Assembly (NCBI RefSeq): GCF_000247695.1
Contig: NW_004624734.1
Span: 12,161,775-12,225,774 of the forward strand
From: Heterocephalus glaber
Lineage: Eukaryota > Chordata > Mammalia > Rodentia > Bathyergidae
DNA length: 64,000 nucleotides
Direction of reading: 5' to 3'
Part shown: one piece after another, positions 52,775-64,000 of the stretch
Layout: each line of letters opens with the position of its first letter
How positions within the stretch are numbered: the first letter of the stretch is position 1
Made by a program: the position numbers and the translations under genes
The notes under the pieces: model-generated
Database searches by the model: none
Told to the model about the DNA's origin: nothing
The model's input: only the letters and a program-made list of their open reading frames with translations

Positions 52775-53685
52775 GCCATGTCTTTACTTTTAACAATGAA
52801 AATCCTCAGCAATCTTAATGTCAGATAACAGGGAAATGATTAAATGAAGGAGCCATTTAAATTGGCCACATATCATGTTCTAAAGCCATAAAAGGAACAA
52901 TTCTTAGACTGCCCTCTCTCTAAACTTCACGTTCTGTGGGATAATATATCCCCTCCTTTCATGTTTAAGCCACTACTATGTGAGATTTTCTGTGACTGGC
53001 TGCCAAAAGCATTTTAATTGCTGTGATATCTATAGCTACACAGATCTATTTTATAAAGTTTATTCCTTCATCTGACAAATATTTAATGAGGATGCCCCAT
53101 ATGCCAGGCTTGAGTCATTCTGAAGACACACTTTGGTTCTGTTTTGTTTCACTTAACATTTTCTCCAGACCTGAAGAGCTCTTTGGAGGTACAATGTAAA
53201 TGTCTGTGGATAAAGTTCTATAAGCCGCCTAGAAAAAATGCTTCCAGATAGCAGTTCAATACTCAAGGGCCAAGTGTTCACAGTCAAAATTAACTCCTCT
53301 GGGAAGTCATCATTTCCTGTGTCGAAGATCAGGCCATGGAGGTAGGATAAATACTTCTTAGAATAAGGCAGGATTTATGTATTTATTAGGTTTCACACAG
53401 TGCATGGGATGGGCAGCGTAACTAGCAGGTAGTTTCTGCCCTCCAGGGGCTTTGGACCTGCCTCAGGAAATAAAAGTACTAGAATTGACACTCAAGAATG
53501 CAGTGCATACAAGGTCCTTTGTAAGATCAGATCAGTCCCTTCTCTGAGTCACCTGCAGATGACATAAGACAGAAAACTGCTGTCAAGTCTCACTGAGGAT
53601 GGAAGGTCTGATCACACCTTTGCTTACAATATAAAAATGAACAGAGTGGTGAAAAACGTAGAAGGAAATGAAGAATACCCAGCAC

Positions 53686-53800
53686 AGAGGTTCTAAATTG
53701 TAGTACGCCTGAAAAATTTTCCAAGGAGCTTGTTAAAAACTGGGATTTCCAGGAATCTCCCTGACAGATTGTGATTTGGGAGACGGAGAGGGGCCAGAAG
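53686..53800 (+). mobile_element. MER5A-like DNA transposon fragment
   Basis: GCACAGAGGTTCTAAATTG, CCAAGGAGCTTGTTAAAAAC and GATTGTGATTTGGGAGACGG. Confidence 0.6.
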
Positions 53801-54383
53801 ACCTGCATGTGACACAGGTTCCCACAGTGAGTCTGAGACTGAGACAAGAGCCATAGACCTGACTCTGGGAAACATCTGCCAGGCTGAAGTGCTGGGGTGA
53901 GACAGGGTTGGATTGAGGAAAGCAACACAAGTCATTCTGCCTATGGAGATTCTAAAGCAGGAAGCCCCAATACTCGTACCAAAACCTCATAAAGAATACA
54001 ATACTCCTGGAGGCAAGGTAATTTTTCTTTTTGACTATTAAAACAGGATGCAGGAGACATTTCAGATGGTGCATTATGTCAAAATGAGCTAGAAGTTCTG
54101 AGTTAACTATGGGGCCTCATGCAGACATGATGATAGCTGCTCACTTCTTCCCTTGGATTGAAATGATTATATAATAGTTATATTGAAATGAACAGAAAGC
54201 AGTAGTACTTCCCAGCTATTTTCTGCTATAACAAAATACCGGAGGCTGGGTGCTTTATAAAAGTAAGAGGGTTATTTAGCTCACAGTTTTAGATTTTTGG
54301 GGGTACTGGAGATTGAACCTAGGGCCTTCACACTGACCTACACCCTCAGTACCCTCCTACCCTTTAAAAAAATATATAGAGTC

Positions 54384-54738
54384 TGCCAAAAAATGTATAC
54401 ATACTTCAGGAAAAGAAAAATAGTATCATGTGTTTACAACAGATGGTACCCTCATAGGGGTCCCTAGAGGATGTTGTGTATTGCAGAAAACCCACTACAC
54501 TGCTGGCCCTAAGAAAGAAACTAAAAATGCATGTGCAGCCATCTCAATGACCAAGGTTGCCCAAGCAGCAGTTTCTTAATAACTGTCTGGAAGCTAGTGG
54601 ATACCACTTTGAGCACCTCTTGTAATTACAGAGGCCAAAGGTAACTTATGCTACTCTCAGGATATCTCAATATATTTAGCATTAAAATATTTATGCAAGT
54701 TTTTCTTTTTCTGAAGTGTGTATACATTTTTTGGGCAT
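54384..54738 (+). mobile_element. Mariner-like non-autonomous element with ~36-bp terminal inverted repeats
   Basis: The left end TGCCAAAAAATGTATACATA then CTTCAGGAAAAGAAAAA is mirrored by the right end (reverse complement: TGCCCAAAAAATGTATACAC then ACTTCAGAAAAAGAAAAA). It is flanked by TA-rich sequence as expected for TA target sites. The interior reads GGATACCACTTTGAGCACCT just before a TAA at about 54622, i.e. GYHFEHLL*, like the end of a Tc1/mariner transposase. About 355 bp, too short for a full transposase. Confidence 0.75.
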
Positions 54739-54768
54739 ATATATATATATATATATATATGTATATGT
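54738..54768 (+). repeat. (TA)n microsatellite
   Basis: About 12 AT units at the right edge of the mariner-like element. Confidence 0.9.
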
Positions 54769-54984
54769 TTTAAATTTTGAGACAGGGTCTCACTAAGTTG
54801 CCAAGGCTGGCCTTGAACTTGTGATCCTCCTGCTTCAGCCTCCTGAGCAGCTGGGATTACAAGCATGCATCACCATACCCAGCTAGTTCACACAGCACCA
54901 GCTCCGGGAGGGTGCCCTGGCTATAGCACAAGGACAGTGACCAGTCTTGGTCTCTTGATGGCTACCCTCTCATGAGAACTGACC

Positions 54985-55165
54985 AGGGCCTCATGAGAGC
55001 TATGTCAGTCCCTTCCGAGGGCAGCACTCCCAATCACCTAAGAACTTCCCATCAGGCCCTGCCTCTTAAAGCTTCTACACAACCTCTCAGCACTGCCACA
55101 CTGGAGATCCAGCTTCCAATACATGATCTCTCAATGGTACACTCAACAGTATCCAAACCATTGTA
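54985..55165 (-). mobile_element. MaLR-like LTR fragment
   Basis: CATCAGGCCCTGCCTCTTAA, CAACCTCTCAGCACTGCCAC and ACAGTATCCAAACCATTG, inverted. Confidence 0.5.
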
Positions 55166-55429
55166 TCAGCAACCCACGTGTTGCAATGGGAACCAGGTGG
55201 GAGCAGTTTGTTTTTGTAAAACAAGGTTTTAGGTTATAGGGGAGGGGAAATGAAAACGGAAGAAGAGGAGGGGAAGGAGCTAGGAGAGTGTGGCCAAGGG
55301 ATGAGGTTGTCACTGGGTCTAAGTTGGCTTCTAAATGGGCACATACTGAGCACGTGCCCACTCTGCATATCACTGTGGTGAATGAAGAGTCCAGACCCTG
55401 TGTTCTAGGCTATTATTTTTGAGTGTGGC

Positions 55430-55575
55430 ACCTGAACCACTGACATCTAACACCTGAGGAGGTTGTTTAATAAATGCAGATTCTTGAGGCTTCCCTCCTG
55501 GATCCCACCTCTGGGACTGAGCCTAGTTTCATACATGGGTATCAATGATTACTTATGGCTGGAGAATCACTGTTC
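55430..55575 (+). mobile_element. MER5A-like DNA transposon fragment
   Basis: CTGAGGAGGTTGTTTAATAAA, TGCAGATTCTTGAGG, GATCCCACCTCTGGGACTGA and GGAGAATCACTG. Confidence 0.6.
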
Positions 55576-55954
55576 TAGAATTTTCCATTCGAGATAGGAT
55601 TGCTCAATGATTTTTAAAAAACCAGCAGAGGATTGGAAATTAAGTAATTAAATAACCATTCTGGTTTTAAGAAGTTGATCACTGCACTCTATTTCCACAT
55701 TTTCTAGTGATACGAAAAGCAATAAAGATAGATTTATTTCAGGTATGTCCTCCTTTGTGCTGTGGCCTGTTGGTTCATGAGTGCTGTTCAAGGATCAAAC
55801 CTCTGTGGGTCCCTGACCACAAGGCCGTTTGGCTGTTCATCCCCTTGTGGGGGAAGGCAGAGCAATATGGAGAGGAGGACAACAGCTCTCACAGCATCCA
55901 CAGGGACAGAGCATTTTGTCTGAGCCACTGTGCTGAGTGCTGTACATAATCCTC

Positions 55955-56065
55955 ATGCCAGTCCTGTCAGGTAGGAGATGATCTTTTGCCTTTTACACTT
56001 GAGACATTGACATGCACAGAGTTAGAGCCTGCTCAGTGTCACGTGGCTAGCTAGTTGGGGGCCCG
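55955..56065 (-). repeat. MIR SINE fragment
   Basis: ATAATCCTCATGCCAGTCCTG, TTTTACACTTGAGACATTG and CACGTGGCTAGCTAG. Confidence 0.5.
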
Positions 56066-58900
56066 AGTTCTAGTCTGGGCCAGTAACAACCTACACGCGC
56101 CATGGCCACAACTTATTCTGGTTGTCCCTTTGGTAAAAGGAGGGTAAGGTGGCCCAAGTGAGCTCTAAGGACCTTCCAATGCCAATAGCTGTGACTTGGG
56201 CATGATTCTGAGCTCATTCTGTTTATGGGATCATCTCAGGATTCTGGGAGGCCTCGGCTTGGATATCCACAGTGTTCCTTCCCTAAGCCAGGCAGGGAGA
56301 TCTACACTCTACCTGAAGAACGGTTCTATCTGCAACACTTCTCAAGTCATTTGTCACAGGTAAATTCGAAGGTGCAATGTATGCCAAAGGGAAATGGCAT
56401 TTCCACTGTACACTTAACATCTTGTTTTGCAGAGGTTACTGCTGTGGATGAGGAAGTTGTTGGTGCTTCCTCAAGTTAAGAGGTTTTTTTGGAATTTGAT
56501 ATTCTTAGGACTAGGGCTGCTTATTTTATTAACAGTAAAGCATCTTTGACAAAAGCTTATGAAATCTTTTAATAGATGAAACTATTTTCCAGGTAACTTC
56601 TGTACTGAGGGATGCTTTTAGACTCTAGCAAGATGTAGTTTACAAGTGAAAAATAAATTACTGCTATTCTAGCTATAAAGGCTGACAAAGGGGATGTGAC
56701 AAGTAAAGATTCTTTAAACCATTTGTATTACCATAAATCGCAGTCATTTTGGTACTAAGAAGTCACAAAAATTGGTCTCAGGGGAATCAGAACACATCAG
56801 CTCCTGAAGGGGAATTTTAAAACATTTATTTCCTTGAGAGAGACATTTAGCTGTGTTTTATGCTTTCTCAAGCCCTTTCCCTCTTATGAACACTTGCTAG
56901 TATGATGGTTGGAATCAGTGCTAGAAGCAATGAATGCTGTCATTACGTCTCATTCTACCTTCATTTAAGCGGGCCAGGGTGGGGGGACCCACGTGATTTA
57001 CTTAACTCAAGGAGTTGTCCCAATTACAGCGCTTCTTAACTTTTAAATCATGAAACTACTTCTAAAAAGCAGGTAGATATAATTATGTTCTCTCCCGAAC
57101 TAAACTGTCTTCCCCCAGACTAGGAAGAAATGGTTCAATTAAGTTGAATGTTACCATAATGCAGGGCACAAGGCTGAGGAAAGTTGCCTTTTCTTTAACA
57201 AGAGTAAGAAGTTCTGGCTTCAAGACATTTTGAAGAATAATAAGAAAAGAAAACGTCTTTGTGTTTATGGACTTCAGGATAAACCCTTCATAACTCTGAA
57301 TCTCCGGCTGGAGGAGACAGTGGTGGAAGGATGCCTTGGAGTGGTGATCAGGGTCCAGAGAGATGACCTGGAGGTCTCTTCTCCCTGACCTCCCTCACCT
57401 CACAGCCGCCTCTTAAAGCCTTTTTGTGTGGGACTAGTGCTTCCAGAAACCCAAACACCTATGGGACATTAGCGACTCTCTCCTTTCACAGCTTGACTTA
57501 CGTGTGGGATTCTGTAACACTCATGAAGTGTGGTGGAAGGGGTCTGGGGATAGAGGAGATGAGAGGGAGGGTAGAAAAAGGAGAAGTAAAAAGGATCAAG
57601 ATGCCATACCTGTATGTACCAATACCCAAGATGAATATATTCATTATGTATCACAAACATGTATGAATAATTTTTTTGAAAGGAAAAGCATGATGTGTGG
57701 CCCAGGGATACAAAATGACAATATCATTAAAACTTGAAATAAATGTATTATCTACAAAATCATCACATTATTTCTACAGTCTGTACCTCTGCTCTATAAA
57801 CTTATGAAATTTTCTATAGTACTATTGTACCAGTAAGTCCACTGCACTTTCGAGAATTTTCTAGAAAGATGTGCCAAACATTCTCATGTTTGCTCAGAAG
57901 GAAACTAGAGAACCAAAGTTCTTTAAAGAAATTTGTATTTTTCCCCTTCTTAATTTCTTATCTTCCTTTTTCCCTTCTTCCGCTTCTCCCTTTTCTTCCT
58001 CCTTTCCTGCCTTCTACCCTTTCACTTCTTTATGAGTCTTTAGCAATACACAACTCAAACCTCAATTTTTTTAGAGGCACCTTCTGGGTTGGTATCTAAA
58101 TGAATCACTGCTCTGTAATAAAATATTCCTTAAGGGAATACTTTTGAGGCATTCTCTTAAAAACATTTGATTTTGATATTATTAGATTTAGGAAGCAGTT
58201 ATAGCTTTTTTGCCCAAAGCCAGTGGAGAACCCATTTTAAAAATTATTGTGATGTTTATGACACCAACGGGACTGGCATAATAATTTAACTGCCAGAAGA
58301 AGTGTTCAAAAATATTGTAATTCCATGGTATTTTGGCCAGTCACAGGGAAAGAAAGGGCTGATTCATTAGGATTTATTTTTCTTCTGAGGGAACAAACAA
58401 TGACCTCAAACACTTCTGTGAACTTGAAGGTGGGAACACAGATGCCAGGGTCTTTAGTAAGTTACTTTAAAAAGTAGAAATGTGAAGCTGGATGCAACTG
58501 CTGATTCAAAGAACAAGAAAAACACCCACAGTTCAAACCAGAACTCAGGTTCATCCTGCATCGGATGTGCTTCTTATCAGTCACACAGGTGCCGCTGCTC
58601 AGAGGGGTCAGATGTGGTGACAGGAACACATGGCTAGAAAGCACAGTCATTGCTATCCTCTGAGGAACAGAAAGCACAAAGTCACTCTTATCCATTGATG
58701 AACACAAAGAGGAAGGAGCAGCTGTGGACGAAAACAAAGGGCACTGAAGACAAAGCACTCTCCCATTGAGTAGGTTCTACTGGAGGATTTCTGGAGTTGA
58801 GTAAAGGGATGGTCCAATGACATCAATTTCTAGTTTTACCAGCAAAATAGGCTGGTAGGAAAGTTGACCTAACTAGCACCTTTCCCCCTTAAAATTGTTC

Positions 58901-59391
58901 TGTGCTGTCAAGAGCCACGCTATATAACTTTGGAGGAGAATCATTTCATAATTAATTTAGGGTTAGGACTATCTGAGGCCTAATGTCTCCTTGCCACGTA
59001 GGACAGCTATGGCCTATGGAAACATCACTCCTGTGAGCCTCACACCTGAGGCTCAATGGTCCTGTGATGCTCCAGGGCAAAACTACATCAGCCGGAAGAC
59101 ATACTGAGTAGTAATAAAAAATAGAGACAGGTTTCGCCTGGGGGAAGGACAAATTCCTTATTAGCCTGCTATCTCGTCCCACCTACTATCGTAAGAATAC
59201 TTTGCCCATCTCACCATCCTCCTCCTCAAACTAAGATGTCATCAACCTAAAGATTCTCATCAATTTAGGATCACCACACCCTGTGAGTCACCAGATACTC
59301 CCTCTGATTATTGTGTGCACCTAATAAACAGTGGCTAACTCGGAGTATCTTTTGTCTTTGTCCACTCTGGCACTGACCTCCAAGCCCCCCA
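58901..59391 (+). mobile_element. Solo LTR of an endogenous retrovirus
   Basis: Starts TGTGCTGTCAAGAGCCACG; CCTGTGATGCTCCAGGGCAA and CATCAGCCGGAAGACATAC are shared with the LTR at 25741. A late AATAAACAGTGG is at about 59320. No internal genes are present. Confidence 0.55.
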
Positions 59392-59799
59392 CATACTTTA
59401 TCTCTGTCTTTCTTTTGTTGGCCCTTGCTGCACCCCTCTCTAGGCAGATGGGAGGACTGATTGGTCCTTTGATACTTTGATACTGTGCCTCCACTTTTCT
59501 CTACTACCTGTATCTGTATTGTTCCTTCTCCTTGACAAGCCATGTCTGTTCTTCATTTCCACATACTCATTCAGCCCATGGACATTTACTGAGCATCTAA
59601 CACATGCCAGACCCTGAGTTACCTGTCATCAGGAAGTAAGACATCACCTCTCAGCTTCCTTCAACCATATTTTTTCTAGGATTTCCACTTTCTTTCTCTA
59701 CCAGTTTTTGTTTCATTGTCTACATTTCCCCCTTGTTTATTGGCCTTTTGTATTCTTTTGTGACTGGCCTATTTATATCTGTAACCTATTTTCCCTTTA

Positions 59800-61455
59800 G
59801 AAAATTTATCATTTTTATTGATTTGTAAGAGTTCATCATATATTTTTTAAGGCAGTTAACTCTGTCCTTCATATATGATGTAAATATTTTTCCCAACCTG
59901 TGTTTGTCTTTTATTTTTACATAAATGTTTTGTCACTGTGCAGAAGTTTAATGTTCAGGTAAACAAACTAACCCATTTATTCTATTGTAGCATTTGGCTT
60001 TGGGGGGTCATGGAGAGAAAGCCCTTCCTTACCATGAGAATATACCAGTGTTCACATAACACTGTAATATTTAAAAACCATATAATATTTAATTGCTTGT
60101 GCTTGCGAGGTAGGCGGCGGAACCACTGAGATAAATCCCCAGACCCTCAGAACCATTTTTAATTGATATTTTATTGAGATAATTCCAATCTGACATGGAG
60201 TTATAAGAATAGATTGTTTATACTTTACTCAATATTTTGCAAAACCACAGTGTCATATCAATCACCTCATTCATATTTTCCTGGATTGACTTGTACACGT
60301 TTTAGTTCTGGACAATTTTTTAAAGCTGGGTAGGCTCCTCAGCACCATTTTTGAATACGCCATTCTTTCTCCATTCTCTTGAAATATCACTTTTATCAAA
60401 GGCTCTTACATTTATTTGTTGTTGGATTTTATATTCTGCTCCACTGATCCATTTATTGTTGTCGATGCTAGGGCTGGCACTAAAATATAAACAGTTCTCC
60501 TTTCGGTTATGTCTGCAAAGACTCTTCCCTCTTCCTCCTCTTTTTCCTATTTTCTTTTCAAAACTGTTCTTGCTTATTTTGTGTTCAATTTTCCTGATAA
60601 GCTTTAGAGTCATTTGGTTAAGTTCCAGAAAAGATTTGGATTTTGATTGAGGTTGCCTTATATTTAGAGATTCATTTGTGGAGAAATGACATCCTTACCA
60701 AATTGAGTTTTTCCACTAGGAACACAGTGTATCTCTCTCCATTTATAGAATCTTTTAAAAATGAGCCTTAGTAGAATTCTATAATTTCTTCAGACGAATT
60801 CTGCACTAATCTTCATACTGATGCCTATTTCACAGCTTTTGCAGATGATGTGGATGGAATCTTCCCCTCTACCAAATCATTTTTTGTTGCTTGTTTCCTT
60901 ATTACTGACTTTTTAATTGTGGTACAATATACATAACACAGAAGCTAGCAGTTTAACCATTTTAAAGTTTATAACAACATTCACAATCTTTTGCAACTCT
61001 TACCAATATCCATTTCCGGAACTTTTTTTTTATCATCCCAAGCAGAGCATCTGTACCCAGCAAACAATAATTACCCGCTCCCCATAATCTCTACTCTCCC
61101 TTCTGTTCCCATGCATCTGCCTGTTCCAAGTGAATCTGTGTAAGTGGAACCATACAATGTTTGTCCTTTTGTGTTTGGCCCTCTCACTTCACATAAATGT
61201 TTTCATGGTCCACCCTTGCTGGAGGATGTACCAGAATTTCATTCCTCTTTTTGGCTGGATACATTCTGTTGTACATCTATGCCACATTTCATTTTTCCAG
61301 TCATCCATGGGTGGACATTTGGGCTCTTACCTTCCTCTTTTTGGCCATTGTGAATATTGCTACTATGGACATGGGTGTACAAATATCTGAGTCTCTGCTT
61401 TCAATTCTTTTGGGAATATACTTAAAAAGAATGTTCTGCACATTTTACAACTGAT
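59800..61455 (-). repeat. L1M-type LINE block, antisense
   Basis: AGTTAACTCTGTCCTTCATAT (59855), TTCCTGGATTGACTTGTAC (60280), CATTTCCGGAACTTTTTTTT (61010) and TTTGTCCTTTTGTGTTTGGCC, CTATGGACATGGGTGTACAA (61360) follow an inverted older L1 3' region. An ID fragment interrupts it at 60098. No intact frame. Confidence 0.75.
60098..60147 (-). repeat. ID-type SINE fragment
   Basis: CTTGTGCTTGCGAGGTAGGC ... GAGATAAATCCCCAGACCC. The tail half (GGTACC end) is missing. Confidence 0.8.
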
Positions 61456-61763
61456 TATGGTGGCATTAGCAAGAGGACCGTGTTAAATTTCCAAGTGGAA
61501 AGAAATCAATATCAATATCTGCTTCCCTCACAAAAGCAAAATATATGAACTCATTCTTCAAGAGCCTGGCTAAAGGACTTTCGGGCTTCCTCCAGGCCCT
61601 GTTGTACTGTGACAGCTCTTCTTGAGTTCTCGGCCTGCTTAGATGGTGCGCTCAGCACATACTAGATACCTGAAATGTCTCAGGAAAAGTCGGTTTTCTC
61701 TTTGTGCTCTAGTTTTCTGGTGAGAAAGGGAGAAGAGAGAGGAGCAACAAAAGAGGCTTTCAG

Positions 61764-61840
61764 GGCCAGGGATTTAGCTCAGTGGTTCCACCCCCTGCCT
61801 CCCAAGTGCAAGGTGTCGAGTTTGATCCCCAGTACCAAAA
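61764..61840 (+). repeat. ID-type SINE
   Basis: GGGCCAGGGATTTAGCTCAG ... AGTACC plus short A tail. Duplication AAAAGAGGCTTTCAG on both sides. Confidence 0.95.
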
Positions 61841-62089
61841 AAGAGGCTTTCAGCCTTGAGGAAGTGGACTCCAGACCACAAAAGCAGGTGAGTTTATCTG
61901 CCATACCGGGTGGCCATCAGTGTCTAGGTACTTATCACAGGCTTTTCCTGCAAGATAAGTCATTTCTCTTTCTAAATTGGGTGTTCTTATTTTGCTGTAG
62001 CCTGAAGGCCAGGGTGGGATTCCTGATCAGTGCATCTTTGTATTTTCTGCTAGGTTTTAAGCTCCTCAAAAGCTTGTCCTGCAATCCCT

Positions 62090-62110
62090 TACACACACAC
62101 ACACACACCA
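62090..62110 (+). repeat. Short (CA)n repeat
   Basis: About nine CA units followed by CACCACACCACC. Confidence 0.85.
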
Positions 62111-62167
62111 CACCACCTAGACATGTGTGCACAATGTACATGCATGCACATACTAACCATGAGCACT

Positions 62168-62326
62168 GAGTCTACTGTAATCCTAGCACTTGGGAGGCTG
62201 AGGCAAAAGTATCACCACAAATCTGAGGCCAGCCTGGGTTACATAGTGAGTTCAAGGCCAACCTGAACTACTTAGCTAGACCTTGTCTTAAACAACAAAA
62301 TAACAAAATAACAAAATAACAAAGCA
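62168..62326 (+). repeat. B1 SINE with internal duplication
   Basis: CTGTAATCCTAGCACTTGGG ... CAGCCTGGGTTACATAGTG, repeated as CCAACCTGAACTACTTAGC, then a tail of AACAAAAT units. Confidence 0.88.
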
Positions 62327-62334
62327 CTTAGTCT

Positions 62335-62565
62335 TGAGTCAGACAATGTGCATTTATATTTCAGACCTGCCACTTACCCCAGGACACTCAGGAATCACAA
62401 GAGATATGGGGAGATTTGAACCCAAGCCGTTTTGGATTATAATTCTAACTTTAAGCAAATTATTCAACCTCTTGTACGTCTCAGTTTCTCCATTTACAAA
62501 ATAATAAAGTTACCATCCTCGGAGGACTTTTGTGAATATTAAATGACCTAGGATGGGTGAAATGC
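62335..62565 (+). repeat. MIR SINE
   Basis: CAGACCTGCCACTTACCCC, AAATTATTCAACCTCTTGTAC, CTCAGTTTCTCCATTTAC and GTGAATATTAAATGACC follow MIR in order. Confidence 0.7.
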
Positions 62566-62601
62566 TAGGAGATACCCTGTAGTTCTAACAGTTAGCCTTG
62601 T

Positions 62602-62694
62602 TTTTTTGTTTTGTTTTGTTTGGGTAGTGGTGGAGATGGAAGCCAGGGCCTCGTAGGTGCCAGGCAAATGCTCTACCACTGGGCTCCACCCAGT
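62602..62694 (-). repeat. Older ID-like SINE
   Basis: TTTTGTTTTGTTTGGGTAGTGG tail side, then CAAATGCTCTACCACTGGGC. Confidence 0.6.
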
Positions 62695-63437
62695 CCAGGG
62701 ATTAGCTCCGTTATGGGTAGGTGCTATTGTGGGGAGTGGTGCCAAACACAGTGCTCAGTGAGTAATGCTTTCTGGGAATAGGGTGTGCCATGGTGGCCTT
62801 GGGAAGCTTTCGAACCTGTGCCCTTCCTCACACACACTTCCACGAGCATTTGGCAGGAGGCAGTTATCAGAAGTACAGAGTGCAGTGCAGTGATCAGAAT
62901 GTCCCCCACCTGGACTGGCTATGCTCATGGCCCTGAGAACAGCAGGTGCCTGGAGACAGAGGAGAACTGGGCATTGAGTTCTAAACTCCACTTCTCATTT
63001 CTAATGGGAGTAGAAAGGTCATGGAGGTGCTGGGTGACCAGGGCCTAGGGACTCCCACTGCTCAGCTGGAATGGCTCTCATGGTTGGTTTTCAGGAGGCC
63101 TTACTTTGGGGACCCATCTCAGTCTGCACATGTCCCCAGCAGAGCATATATTCCATGTGGGCAGAGGCCTGGTTTGGGATCCTGCCCTACTCTGATGCCC
63201 AACCCAGAGCAGGCACAAAGTTGGTGGTTGCGGGATATTGGGAGAGAAAGGAGACAGGCAGGCAGGGAGTAAAATCACCTTCTCCGTCCTCTACTCCACC
63301 CACACACCCACTCCTGCCTCAAGTACTGGTTCTCCAGCCCCCCCCCCCAGGCAATCCCCCCTCACAGCATTCCTGGCTGGCTACAGATCCAGGGAGGATG
63401 CCTTGCCCTCCCCATGGTCTATTTTTCTCTAGTTGTT

Positions 63438-63522
63438 TGTTTTTTTTGGTACCGGGGATTGAACTCAGGACCTTGCGCTTTCGAGGCAGGCGGTGGAACC
63501 GCTGGGCTAAATCCCTGGCCTT
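63438..63522 (-). repeat. ID-type SINE
   Basis: GGTACCGGGGATTGAACTC ... GGGCTAAATCCCTGGCC. Duplication TTTTCTCTAGTTGTT at 63423-63437 and 63523-63537. Confidence 0.95.
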
Positions 63523-63539
63523 TTTTCTCTAGTTGTTAG

Positions 63540-64000
63540 GAGCCAAGAACAGCACACAGAAAAATAAGATGGCAAACTATTCAAGCGTGGGCCTGGCCCA
63601 TCCTTGTGCCACACTGCTGGCTCCTCATTGTGCTCAGCCCACCACTGGCCACACTTATAGGTCAAAGCCTGGGTCAAATCATGAATGCTTCCTTTTAGGA
63701 ACTTTGACTTAGCCCAGTCTACCAAGGTCAGATAACAAAGAAATAATCTCTGTTTTCCTACCTGTTTCCTGATAGACTCCAGACAGGAGGGCACGTTAGT
63801 GGGGGCCCTTCCCACAGTCTACCTGTGATTCCTAGGGCCGGGTCATGTCAGTACAGATGGAGCTCTTCCAGCCCAGCCTTGGTGCTCAAGGTTACCATTG
63901 CTCCGAGTCACTGACAGGTCTGCTCTGGCTGTGGTCACCTCCCTTCTGACTTCAGTTCAGCTCTGTCCTGGGCATAGGCCCAAACCTTGGTTGCAAAGTT
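63540..64000. other. No recognised feature to window end
   Basis: Intronic sequence with short unrecognised frames only. Confidence 0.5.

Larger units (their letters stand above)
54297..54885 (-). repeat. B1-dID composite SINE, split by a mariner-like element
   Basis: The inverted ID part (GGGGGTACTGGAGATTGAACC ... ACTGACCTACACCC) lies at 54297-54355. The inverted B1 part (GAGACAGGGTCTCACTAAG ... GCTGGGATTACAAGC) lies at 54771-54885. The pieces are about 400 bp apart with a transposon between them. Confidence 0.75.
46204..64000 (-). other. KCNK13: KCNK13 intron 1 (part)
   Basis: The acceptor at 46204-46209 (ctgaag on +) follows a pyrimidine-rich tract on the minus strand. The missing first ~110 residues are not found in the rest of the window, so this is read as one long intron, which agrees with the very long single intron I recall for human KCNK13. 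Repeat-free stretches without recognised content include about 46900-47440, 47930-49140, 50600-51700, 52120-52680, 52790-53680, 56080-58900 and 62710-63430. Confidence 0.8.

Noticed and set aside
61130..61454. Overlapping plus frames with hydrophobic stretches resembling membrane segments
   Set aside because: This is antisense L1M sequence.
63071..63532. 153-residue plus frame
   Set aside because: Its last quarter is an inverted ID SINE and it contains a long C run; no domain.

Overview
This window is mammalian nuclear DNA, almost certainly from a rodent outside the mouse/rat family. It carries 7SL-derived B1 SINEs, B1 fused to an ID-type tRNA SINE (the B1-dID arrangement known from beaver, squirrel, dormouse and hystricognath lineages), and about eighteen fresh-looking copies of a tRNA-like ID SINE ending in GGTACC plus an A-rich tail. 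Old mammalian repeats (MIR, L2, MER5A-like, L1M, MaLR-like LTRs) fill much of the rest. No bacterial, viral or CRISPR features are present, and the species cannot be fixed from sequence alone.

Two protein-coding genes are supported, both on the minus strand. At the left edge lies the 5' part of PSMC1 (26S proteasome ATPase Rpt2): CpG-island promoter and exon 1 near 5.8 kb, then exons 2, 3 and the start of exon 4, with the gene running out of the window at base 1. At 45.3-46.2 kb lies the last coding exon of KCNK13 (THIK-1 two-pore potassium channel). The window from 46.2 kb to its end is read as intron of that gene, with exon 1 outside. KCNK13 lying upstream of PSMC1 in the same orientation matches the order I recall for human 14q32.11.

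The ~39 kb between the genes holds no convincing further gene. It contains nested transposon debris plus several structures worth a second look: a ~780 bp degenerate array built on the self-complementary core AACTAGTT (33 kb), a fragment of the first ~33 nt of U2 snRNA flanked by an 18 bp direct repeat (40.9 kb), and two related mariner-derived elements in which the transposase tail is present in inverted duplicate (10.6 and 14.6 kb). A probable decayed retrocopy of an unidentified mRNA lies at 35 kb, and a GC-rich block with a possible splice donor at 12.6 kb.

The KCNK13 intron (46-64 kb) holds LTR fragments, SINEs, an antisense L1M block near 60-61 kb, and a small mariner-like element with near-perfect ~36 bp terminal inverted repeats that has split a B1-dID SINE at 54.4 kb. 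Most long open reading frames here cross SINEs or simple repeats and are chance frames.

The two genes do not act in a common pathway; they are simply neighbours. Repeat family names are from memory of consensus sequences and were not checked by a search, so exact repeat boundaries are approximate unless a target-site duplication is cited.
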